A stretch of 5,503 nt of DNA, from assembly GCA_031282935.1 (NCBI GenBank), contig JAITCS010000096.1:1-5503 (forward strand). Reading direction: 5' to 3'. This document shows positions 1 through 5,503 of this stretch, piece by piece. The notes beneath the pieces were generated by a model. That model saw only the letters and a program-made list of their open reading frames with translations, did no database searches and was not told the DNA's origin. Both the position numbers and the translations under genes were made by a program. Positions within the stretch are counted from its first letter, which is position 1. Every line of letters starts with the position of its first letter. The stretch comes from Cellulomonadaceae bacterium. GTDB lineage: Bacteria; Actinomycetota; Actinomycetes; Actinomycetales; Cellulomonadaceae.

Positions 1-2
1 AA

Positions 3-452
3 ATCATGGCCGAAAATGAGGCCGCCGCCGAACTGGACGCCGAGGCTATAGAGGCCGAAGCGATAGAGCTGGCCGAGCAGGTGGCTGCTGACATCGCCGA
101 TGCGGTGTCTGCGCAGGGCGAGGTCGGCATCGAGGGTGCCACCCTTACATTGCTGACGCTTGACTTTACCGATGATGAGCTGGGGGCGGCGCCAACTTTA
201 GCTGCGCCGGACGAGCTTATTGCTGAGCCATCTGATACCGAACTTTCTGGCGCCGATTTCGGGGGCGGAGATTCAGAGGGAGGCGAGTCCGTGGGAGGCG
301 CAGCCAATGGCGCCGGGGTTGGCCAGGCCGAGTTTGATTACGACGGGGCGGCCACGGACGCCGATATGCAGGCCGAAATCGTGGACGCCGTCGCGGCGGT
401 GGCCGCCTCGGTCGAAGAAGTGGTCGAATTTCTGCAAGATTCGCAGTCATAA
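3..452 (+). CDS. Poly-acidic Ala/Glu/Asp-rich protein of unknown function, possibly the C-terminal part of a longer gene
   Basis: I do not recognise this protein. The reading frame is open to the left edge; the first ATG is at 6, but only five bases precede it, so neither a ribosome binding site nor an upstream extension can be judged. It ends at the TAA at 450-452. From the ATG it has 148 residues, with about 37 Asp/Glu and not one Lys, Arg, His, Cys or Trp. The N-terminal 40 residues are Ala/Glu-rich and helix-like, with a tandem AEAIE-AEAIE (39-68). The middle has a Gly/Ser/Asp-rich stretch (GGGDSEGGESVGG), and the last 35 residues are again Ala/Val/Glu helix-like. There is no signal peptide or membrane segment. 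It could be a disordered acidic tail of a larger protein or a small free acidic protein. The 37-bp gap to glgE is short enough for co-transcription, but the palindrome there leaves open a separate promoter. Confidence 0.6.
   Translation: MMAENEAAAELDAEAIEAEAIELAEQVAADIADAVSAQGEVGIEGATLTLLTLDFTDDELGAAPTLAAPDELIAEPSDTELSGADFGGGDSEGGESVGGAANGAGVGQAEFDYDGAATDADMQAEIVDAVAAVAASVEEVVEFLQDSQS
39..68 (+). repeat. 15-bp tandem duplication encoding AEAIE twice
   Basis: Two adjacent 15-bp units, 39-53 and 54-68, both encode Ala-Glu-Ala-Ile-Glu and differ only at wobble positions (GAG/GAA and GCT/GCG). Both use the codon ATA for Ile, which is rare in high-GC genes and supports a recent duplication rather than convergence. 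Confidence 0.5.
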
Positions 453-477
453 GCTGCGAAAACCCCAAACGGTAGCT

Positions 478-489
478 ACGTTATAACGT
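478..489. promoter_or_regulatory. Perfect 12-bp palindrome abutting the glgE start codon
   Basis: ACGTTATAACGT is identical to its reverse complement and ends at base 489, directly before the GTG at 490. A second perfect palindrome, GTAGCTAC at 472-479, overlaps its left end. The core contains TATAAC (482-487), one base off the bacterial -10 consensus. A palindrome of this size fits a dimeric repressor or activator site. No regulator can be named, and a -35 element was not seen. Function is inferred from shape and position only. Confidence 0.4.
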
Positions 490-2631
490 GTGAGCACCCA
501 TGACGGCTGGCAGAGCCACGACGATAACGTTCATCCTGGGCCAACTGCTGCCCTGACACCTGTGGTAGTGGACGCGAAAGTGCCCCCGCTGGCAACTCCG
601 GCAGCCCCGATTGGGCGCATTCCGGTGCTCAACCTTTCCCCGGTCTTTGAGGGCGGCCGGTGGCCTGCCAAGGCGGCGGTGGGCGAGGTGGTGCCGATTC
701 GGGCCAACGTTTTCCGCGAGGGGCATGACGCGGTGAACGCCACGGCGGTGCTTTATGGGCCGGACGCCTCGGTACACCAGCGCGCGCCCATGCACGACAT
801 CAAGCCGGGTTTAGACGTTTGGGAGGGGTTTTTACAGCCCGATGGTATGGGCGATTGGAGTTTCGCGGTTGAGGCGTGGAGTGATCCGTACGCCACTTGG
901 CTTCATGACGCGCGGATCAAGTTCGAGGCGGGTCTGGATCAGCAGTTGATGTTGGATGAGGGTCGGCTGCTTTTTGAGCGGATTTTGCGCGATGGCACCG
1001 ACCGTTCTCCGCGCTCCCAGGGCGTGCTGCAGGACGCTCTGAACGTGGCCAACGATGAGCATCGGTCGCTGGATTCAAGGTTTGCCGCGCTGTCCTCCGC
1101 GACGGTGCAGCAGGTTTTGCGGGAGTCGCCGCTGCGCGATTTGGTTTCCACGAGCGCGCGTTATCCGTTGCGAGTTTCCCGGCGGCGGGCCTTGTTCGGC
1201 GCGTGGTATGAGATTTTCCCGCGTTCGGAGGGAGCTTGGCAGGACGAGTGGGGTAACTGGATATCTGGCAACTTCCACACCGCTCAGGGGCGGCTGCCCG
1301 ATATCGCCAAAATGGGTTTTGACGTAATTTATTTGACCCCAATTCATCCCATTGGCACCCAATTTAGAAAGGGAAAGAACAATTCCCTCACCTCTAATTG
1401 GGGCGACCCGGGCAGCCCTTACGCTATCGGTTCGGATCAGGGTGGGCATGACGCCATTCACCCCGATTTGGGCACCGAGGATGATTTCCGGTCATTTGTG
1501 AACCGGGCCAGGGAATTGGGCATGGAGGTCGCGCTTGACCTGGCTTTGCAGTGCTCCCCGGATCACCCGTGGGTGCGCGAACACCCGCAATGGTTCAAGA
1601 CCCGCGCCGATGGCTCGATTGCTTATGCGGAAAACCCGCCCAAGAAATACCAGGACATTTACCCGCTCTATTTCGATTTAGACCCGATAGGGTTGCGTGA
1701 AGCGATTTTAGGGGTGGTGAACCACTGGATTAATTTGGGGGTCACCTGTTTCCGAGTGGATAACCCGCACACGAAACCGCTGGATTTCTGGGAATGGCTG
1801 CTGGCGCAAGTCCATAAAGAGCACCCAGAGGTGATATTCCTTTCGGAAGCGTTCACCAAACCCGAAATGATGCAAACCCTGGCCAAGATTGGGTTCCAGC
1901 AGTCTTACACCTATTTCACTTGGCGTAATTCCAAACAGGAACTCGAAGAGTACCTCGCCGAGGTTTCCGGTGAAGAGGGTTCCAACATGCGCCCTTCGTT
2001 CTGGCCCACCACGCACGACATTCTGCCGCCGTACCTGCAACACGGCGGGGTTGCCGGTTTTGGGGTGCGCGCTATTTTGGCTGCGATGGGTTCGCCAACC
2101 TGGGGCATCTACACCGGTTACGAGTTGATCGAGAATGTGCCCAGGCCCGGGGTCGAGGAGCAGGTTGACAACGAGAAGTACGAGTACAAATCTCGAAACT
2201 GGGAGCACGCCGACGCGGTGGGCGTGCGCTGGCTGCTCACTCGCCTCAACGAAATAAGGCGTGAACACCCAGCGTTGCAGCAGTTGCGCGATTTGACGCT
2301 GCACCAGGCCGAGAACGACAACATCATTGTGTTCTCGAAACGAATACCCAAAGAGGATTTGGCGCTCGCGGCTGACCCCTCCCTGCCCGTGCGCGACCCG
2401 AACCATGATGATGTGATCTTGGTAGTTGTCAACCTTGACCCGTGGGGCAAGCAGGAGTCCTGGCTGCACCTGAACATGGAGGCCCTGGGGTTCTCCGGTG
2501 GGGCCGCTGGCGGGCACTTCATGGTGCAAGACCTGCTCACCGGGGAAACCTTCGACTGGACAGCACACCCGTTCGTGTCCTTCGACCCCAGGCACCGAGT
2601 GGCCCACATCCTGCAAGTCACTCCCGCCTAA
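490..2631 (+). CDS. glgE: Alpha-1,4-glucan:maltose-1-phosphate maltosyltransferase GlgE (GH13_3)
   Basis: GlgE transfers maltosyl units from alpha-maltose 1-phosphate to the non-reducing end of alpha-1,4-glucan in the cytoplasm, releasing phosphate. The 713 aa are slightly longer than the Streptomyces enzyme (about 675). Order seen: a 40-residue poorly conserved N-terminus, the N domain opening with [10 protein letters not shown] and FREGHDAV, a helical insert, AWYEIFPRS (238-246) opening the TIM barrel, and YLTPIHPIG (281-289). Catalytic residues are the nucleophile D424 ([10 protein letters not shown]), the acid/base E453 (IFLSEAF) and D510 (THDILP). Their spacings (29 and 86) equal those of Streptomyces coelicolor D394/E423/D480. 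K385, K386, Y387 and N425 fall at the known phosphate-binding positions, which separates GlgE from ordinary amylases. An in-frame TAA at 484-486 makes GTG 490 the earliest start. No Shine-Dalgarno sequence is visible; GTG 562 (residue 25) is a possible alternative that keeps the conserved core. The next gene starts 4 bp after the stop, indicating an operon. Confidence 0.97.
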   Translation: MSTHDGWQSHDDNVHPGPTAALTPVVVDAKVPPLATPAAPIGRIPVLNLSPVFEGGRWPAKAAVGEVVPIRANVFREGHDAVNATAVLYGPDASVHQRAPMHDIKPGLDVWEGFLQPDGMGDWSFAVEAWSDPYATWLHDARIKFEAGLDQQLMLDEGRLLFERILRDGTDRSPRSQGVLQDALNVANDEHRSLDSRFAALSSATVQQVLRESPLRDLVSTSARYPLRVSRRRALFGAWYEIFPRSEGAWQDEWGNWISGNFHTAQGRLPDIAKMGFDVIYLTPIHPIGTQFRKGKNNSLTSNWGDPGSPYAIGSDQGGHDAIHPDLGTEDDFRSFVNRARELGMEVALDLALQCSPDHPWVREHPQWFKTRADGSIAYAENPPKKYQDIYPLYFDLDPIGLREAILGVVNHWINLGVTCFRVDNPHTKPLDFWEWLLAQVHKEHPEVIFLSEAFTKPEMMQTLAKIGFQQSYTYFTWRNSKQELEEYLAEVSGEEGSNMRPSFWPTTHDILPPYLQHGGVAGFGVRAILAAMGSPTWGIYTGYELIENVPRPGVEEQVDNEKYEYKSRNWEHADAVGVRWLLTRLNEIRREHPALQQLRDLTLHQAENDNIIVFSKRIPKEDLALAADPSLPVRDPNHDDVILVVVNLDPWGKQESWLHLNMEALGFSGGAAGGHFMVQDLLTGETFDWTAHPFVSFDPRHRVAHILQVTPA

Positions 2632-2635
2632 GCGC

Positions 2636-4030
2636 GTGGCTGTCGCTTTCCAAACGTACGCCCCCAGCCAAGCCTCGGGGCTGCCTTTGGAGTACCTGCA
2701 AGGCCCGTTTTTGGATTGGGTGATGACGCAGCGGTGGTTTTCGGGCGCGCAGCGGCCCTCGCTCTGGCGGGAGGGTCGTTTTTGGGCCGACGACGAGCTG
2801 CTCGATTTGGTGGTGGAGTTTCTGCGGGTTGGCGACGCCGTAATCCAGGTGCCGATCGTGGTTGCGCGGGCCGCATCTGAAACAGCTTTCTTGTCGGACA
2901 TCGCCGCCGCTTCGGAGACCGCTACCGCTTCGGATACCGCCGCTCGTTCGGATACCGCTGCCGCTTCGGATACGCCTTTTCTCGATGCGACGACCAGCCC
3001 AGCCGGATTCCGGGCCTTCGTCAAACTGCTCGATTTGGGCCAGGAGTATGGCGGCCCCGACGGCAAACTGGCGCTAGAGGGTGCCCACGCGCTCAAGGGA
3101 GAACAGTCCAACTCCTCAATTTTCTTTCCGAATCTAAGGTTGCCCGGCGCGCCTGACGGCACCATCCTCAAAGTGCTGCGTACCCTAGTGCCAGGCGCCC
3201 ATCCCGACGTCGCAGTTCCGCTTGCCCTGGAACAGGTGGGCTTCGAAGGGGTGCCGCGCGTCGTAAAAGATTTCGCCGTCCGACTGCCTGGATTCGGAGC
3301 CACAGACTTGGCAATCCTGTCGGAATTGGTGCCCCAGGCTCACGACGGCTTTGAACTGGCGGCGAAAACCGCGCAGGCCGGGCAACCTTTCACCGCCCAA
3401 GCAGCCGCCCTCGGCACCACCATCGCCGAACTCCATCAGGCGTTAAAGGAAGCGCTGCCCACCGCCGCCGCGCCCTCCCCCGCCGCGTGGGTTCACGGGC
3501 TGGAAACGCGGGCTAGGCACGCGCTGGCTGCCGTTCCCGCCTTAGCCGGATACGGCCCGCCCATCCTCGAAAGTTATGGGCACCTGCTTGCGCACCTATC
3601 CAACAAACACCTGGCCGAAACCAGGGTCGCCCCGGACACAAGCGCGTCCGAAATCCAAAGAATCCACGGTGACCTCCACCTGGGCCAACTGCTGGAACAC
3701 AACGGCACCTGGAAAGTGCTCGATTTCGAGGGCGAACCCCTGCGCCCGCCCCTGGAACGAGCCGCCCCCGACTACCGCGAGCGCGACGTAGCCGGTATTC
3801 TGCGCTCCTTCGATTATGCGCGCGTCATAGGGAAAGCGACCGACCCCAACTGGGCCGCTGCCGCCGAGCAGGCGTTCCTCGCCGCTTATGAGAAAATCGC
3901 CCCCCTCGACCACGAAGTGCTGCGCGCGTTGCTGCTGGATAAAGCTCTTTACGAGGCGATTTACGAGTGCCATTCCAGGCCAGATTGGTTGCATATTCCA
4001 CTTAGCGCCATTGCTAGGCTCATTGCAACC
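2636..4030 (+). other. mak: Maltokinase (Mak/Pep2) domain of the fusion, residues 1-465
   Basis: The N-terminal cap begins at [11 protein letters not shown] (about residues 27-37), matching the cap start DWLSRQRWYAG that I recall for mycobacterial maltokinase. The kinase lobes have the aminoglycoside phosphotransferase-like fold. GEQSNSS (155-161) is the family's Ser/Asn-rich nucleotide-binding loop, K179 in ILKVLR is the ATP-contacting lysine, HGDLHLGQ carries the probable catalytic base D346, and DFEGEP supplies the metal-binding D363. The end, [13 protein letters not shown] then [15 protein letters not shown], is the usual maltokinase C-terminus, so the domain is complete. Apart from an inserted repeat array in the cap (residues 81-116) its length fits the roughly 455-aa family norm. 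All catalytic motifs are intact, so it should be active. Confidence 0.93.
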
Positions 4031-5503
4031 CCAAACAACCCGACCCCGCTGCCGAATACCCTGCAAGCAACACAAGATTATGGGAAAGTTGAGCACATGA
4101 GTATGCGCCCCAAGTCAGACCGCCAAGCCACCGCCGCCCTGGATCAGAGCGTCGCCGAACCGGACGGTGCGCATACCACTGTGAGTGTCGCGGTTCCGCC
4201 GCCTGCCGCCCCGCACCCGGAGGCGCCGCAACCCCCTACCATTGACCTGTCGGCGTACTATTCCATCCCCGAGGGCACCGCGTGGGACCCGCACTCGGTG
4301 TTGGGCGCGCACCTGTTCCAGGCGCCAAACGGCAGTGATTGGGCTGTGGTGCGGGCGTTCCGACCGCTGGCTGATGATGTGACCATCGTCACCAAGGACG
4401 GCGAGTACCCGGCCCCGCACGCGGCCGCTGGGGTGTTCGAGGGCGTGGTGCCAGCGCCGGGTGGTGCTGTTCCGGCTTACCGTATCCGAACCCGGTACGG
4501 CACGGACGTGCAAACCCAGGATGACCCGTACCGTCACCTGCCCACGCTTGGCGACCTCGACCTGCACCTGATCGGTCAGGGCAGGCATGAGGAGTTGTGG
4601 AAGGCGCTGGGCGCGAACCCGCACGAGTACACCGACGATTTGGGCACCGTCAAGGGCACCTCATTTGCGGTTTGGGCGCCGAACGCGCAGGCTGTGCGGC
4701 TGATCGGCTCTTTCAACAGATGGACGCCCACGGTGCTGATGCGCGCGCTGGGCAGCTCTGGGGTGTGGGAAATCTTCATGCCCGAGGTGGGCGAGGGTGA
4801 GCTTTACAAGTACGATATCAAGGGCCCGGACGGGAATTGGCACTCGAAAGCAGACCCGATGGCCAAGTGGGCGCAGGTTCCCCCGGACACCGCCTCGCGC
4901 GTGTTCTACAGCAAGTACCAGTGGGGCGATGAGCCTTGGATGACGGAGCGCGCCGCGACGAACCCGTTGGACAAGCCGGTTTCCATTTATGAGCTGCATT
5001 TGGGCTCTTGGAAACTTGGGCTCAATTATCGGGAATTGGCCGAGGAATTACCGGCCTACATCAAGAAGCTCGGCTTTACTCATGTGGAGTTCATGCCGGT
5101 TGCTGAGCACCCATTCACCGGGTCTTGGGGTTACCAGGTCACCGGGTATTACGCGCCCACTTCCCGTTTTGGCACCCCGGACGATTTCCGGTTCTTGGTG
5201 GACAAACTGCACCAGGCCGGCATCGGCGTGATCGTGGACTGGGTGCCCGCGCACTTCCCGAAGGACGCTTTCGCTTTGGCTCGTTTCGACGGCACGCCTT
5301 TGTACGAGCACCCGGACCCGCGTTTGGGCGAGCACCCGGACTGGGGCACCTACGTGTTCGATTTCGGGCGCACCGAGGTGCGCAACTTCCTGGTAGCCAA
5401 CGCCACGTACTGGTTCGAGGAGTTCCACATTGACGGCCTGCGCGTGGATGCGGTGGCGTCCATGCTGTACCGCGACTACTCGCGCAAGGAGGGCGGCTGG
5501 TTC
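2636..5503 (+). CDS. Maltokinase-GlgB fusion: maltose 1-phosphate-forming kinase joined in frame to glycogen branching enzyme (3' end outside window)
   Basis: One frame without a stop runs for 956 codons from GTG 2636 to the last base. I read every codon across the junction. Residues 1-465 are a complete Mak/Pep2-type maltokinase (ATP + maltose to ADP + maltose 1-phosphate). Residues 466-542 are a low-complexity linker. Residues 543-956 are the N-terminal 55-60% of GlgB, which makes alpha-1,6 branches. From usual GlgB length the whole protein should be about 1,200-1,250 aa. The start is 4 bp after the glgE stop, with no clear Shine-Dalgarno sequence, so translation is probably coupled to glgE. 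GTG 2636 is preferred because the next ATG (2723) lies inside the conserved [10 protein letters not shown] of the maltokinase cap. Maltokinase is well known as a TreS fusion; joining to GlgB instead is unusual as far as I know. The alternative is two adjacent genes with a lost stop or a sequence error near 4030-4100, or an additional internal start at 4097. Confidence 0.88.
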   Translation, partial: MAVAFQTYAPSQASGLPLEYLQGPFLDWVMTQRWFSGAQRPSLWREGRFWADDELLDLVVEFLRVGDAVIQVPIVVARAASETAFLSDIAAASETATASDTAARSDTAAASDTPFLDATTSPAGFRAFVKLLDLGQEYGGPDGKLALEGAHALKGEQSNSSIFFPNLRLPGAPDGTILKVLRTLVPGAHPDVAVPLALEQVGFEGVPRVVKDFAVRLPGFGATDLAILSELVPQAHDGFELAAKTAQAGQPFTAQAAALGTTIAELHQALKEALPTAAAPSPAAWVHGLETRARHALAAVPALAGYGPPILESYGHLLAHLSNKHLAETRVAPDTSASEIQRIHGDLHLGQLLEHNGTWKVLDFEGEPLRPPLERAAPDYRERDVAGILRSFDYARVIGKATDPNWAAAAEQAFLAAYEKIAPLDHEVLRALLLDKALYEAIYECHSRPDWLHIPLSAIARLIATPNNPTPLPNTLQATQDYGKVEHMSMRPKSDRQATAALDQSVAEPDGAHTTVSVAVPPPAAPHPEAPQPPTIDLSAYYSIPEGTAWDPHSVLGAHLFQAPNGSDWAVVRAFRPLADDVTIVTKDGEYPAPHAAAGVFEGVVPAPGGAVPAYRIRTRYGTDVQTQDDPYRHLPTLGDLDLHLIGQGRHEELWKALGANPHEYTDDLGTVKGTSFAVWAPNAQAVRLIGSFNRWTPTVLMRALGSSGVWEIFMPEVGEGELYKYDIKGPDGNWHSKADPMAKWAQVPPDTASRVFYSKYQWGDEPWMTERAATNPLDKPVSIYELHLGSWKLGLNYRELAEELPAYIKKLGFTHVEFMPVAEHPFTGSWGYQVTGYYAPTSRFGTPDDFRFLVDKLHQAGIGVIVDWVPAHFPKDAFALARFDGTPLYEHPDPRLGEHPDWGTYVFDFGRTEVRNFLVANATYWFEEFHIDGLRVDAVASMLYRDYSRKEGGWF
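2876..2983 (+). repeat. Six-copy 18-bp in-frame minisatellite inside the maltokinase cap domain
   Basis: Six contiguous 18-bp units start at 2876, 2894, 2912, 2930, 2948 and 2966. They encode [30 protein letters not shown] and SDTPFL. The best-conserved core is TCGGATACCGC. The first and last copies are the most diverged and both end in Phe-Leu; the middle ones are closest to one another, typical of an array that expands from the inside. Because the unit is six codons, copy-number changes keep the frame. It lies in a loop between a cap beta-strand (IQVPIVVA) and GFRAFVKLL, where other maltokinases have a shorter segment. Confidence 0.85.
4031..4261 (+). other. Interdomain linker between maltokinase and GlgB, residues 466-542
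   Basis: About 77 residues with no recognisable fold separate the two enzymes. The first part (to about 4110) is Asn/Thr/Pro/Gln-rich and visibly less G/C-rich than its surroundings, as an intergenic region or young linker would be. The second part has Pro/Ala runs (PPPAAP at about 521-526, then PEAPQPP), typical of an extended flexible tether. Two in-frame ATGs (4097 and 4103) sit in the middle and could be the ancestral glgB starts. Confidence 0.75.
4082..4105 (+). promoter_or_regulatory. Possible internal translation start for free GlgB
   Basis: In-frame ATGs occur at 4097 and 4103. GGGAAAG at 4082-4088, eight bases before the first ATG, is a weak purine-rich Shine-Dalgarno candidate. The first ATG is part of ATGA (4097-4100), the four-base overlap often seen between coupled genes, although the TGA is not in the maltokinase frame. 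This suggests where an independent glgB began before fusion, or where a second shorter product could start. The evidence is weak. Confidence 0.3.
4262..5503 (+). other. glgB: GlgB (1,4-alpha-glucan branching enzyme, GH13_9) part of the fusion, truncated by the window end
   Basis: This part cleaves an alpha-1,4 chain and re-attaches it through an alpha-1,6 bond, branching the glucan made by GlgE. An N1 module has DPHSVLGAH (551-559), as in actinobacterial long-form GlgB. A CBM48-like module follows (about 670-760: [26 protein letters not shown]). The catalytic barrel starts with YELHLGSW (785-792), then [27 protein letters not shown] (830-846), conserved region I VDWVPAHF (D868 and H873) and region [14 protein letters not shown] with the nucleophile D938. 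The window stops 18 residues later, so the acid/base Glu, the third Asp and the C-terminal domain are not visible. Nothing suggests degradation. Confidence 0.95.

Noticed and set aside
220..486. Alternative + strand frame of 88 codons overlapping the acidic protein and reaching to the glgE start
   Set aside because: Pro/Arg/Ser-rich out-of-frame translation; the overlapping frame has a strongly biased, coherent composition that looks real.
1310..1405. Locally AT-richer stretch in glgE, considered as a transferred or recombined patch
   Set aside because: The protein here is the conserved Glg[10 protein letters not shown] and GKNN region, rich in Ile, Asn and Lys, which explains the lower G/C without invoking transfer.
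2632..2635. Terminator or promoter between glgE and the fusion gene
   Set aside because: Only four bases separate the genes and no hairpin with a T-run was found; co-transcription is the simple reading.
2876..2983. CRISPR-like repeat array
   Set aside because: The units are 18 bp, directly adjacent without spacers, and lie in frame inside a conserved enzyme, so this is a coding tandem repeat.
2862..3077. Small + strand frame over the 18-bp repeat array
   Set aside because: It is an out-of-frame reading of the repeats (a PLPLRI-type pattern); the maltokinase frame passes through without a stop and continues into conserved motifs.
1708..3303. Long open frame (531 codons) on the - strand spanning the end of glgE and the start of the maltokinase
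   Set aside because: It lies opposite two genes with clear family motifs on the + strand. Its translation is Pro/Ser/Arg/Gly-rich without any recognised motif, and its length is explained by G/C-biased codons that leave few antisense stops.
3596..4096. Open frame of 166 codons on the - strand opposite the maltokinase C-terminal lobe
   Set aside because: The + strand here encodes the catalytic HGDLHLG and DFEGEP motifs of maltokinase; the antisense frame has no motif or credible start signal.
4115..4624. Open frame of 169 codons on the - strand opposite the GlgB N-terminal module
   Set aside because: Arg/Gly/Val-rich composition typical of an antisense shadow; the + strand encodes the linker and GlgB N1 module.

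Overview
The window looks like chromosomal DNA from a high-GC Gram-positive bacterium (Actinomycetota). The coding strand is G/C-rich, start codons are GTG, and the gene set is the classical actinobacterial alpha-glucan (GlgE) pathway. The closest familiar relatives of the proteins are those of Streptomyces and Mycobacterium. The genus cannot be fixed from the sequence alone; the order Actinomycetales is a guess.

Layout, all on the + strand: (1) 1-452, the end (or nearly the whole) of an extremely acidic protein of unknown function with no Lys, Arg or His; (2) 453-489, a 37-bp gap with a perfect 12-bp palindrome touching the next start codon; (3) 490-2631, glgE, complete, 713 aa, with all three catalytic carboxylates and the maltose-1-phosphate phosphate-binding residues; (4) 2636-5503, starting 4 bp after the glgE stop, one uninterrupted frame of 956 codons running off the right edge. 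This last frame is easy to miss because it has a GTG start and no stop in the window. It encodes a whole maltokinase (Mak/Pep2 type, about residues 1-465), then a Pro/Ala-rich linker (about 466-542), then glycogen branching enzyme GlgB (about 543-956, cut off just after its catalytic nucleophile).

Together the genes make branched alpha-glucan. Maltokinase uses ATP to turn maltose into alpha-maltose 1-phosphate, GlgE transfers maltosyl units from it to growing alpha-1,4-glucan chains, and GlgB introduces alpha-1,6 branches. The trehalose synthase TreS that usually supplies maltose is not in the window. The most notable points are the covalent joining of maltokinase to GlgB (the well-known maltokinase fusion is to TreS), a six-copy 18-bp in-frame minisatellite inside the maltokinase cap domain, the poly-acidic upstream protein, and the palindrome abutting the glgE start. 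No RNA genes, CRISPR arrays, insertion sequences or convincing terminators were seen.
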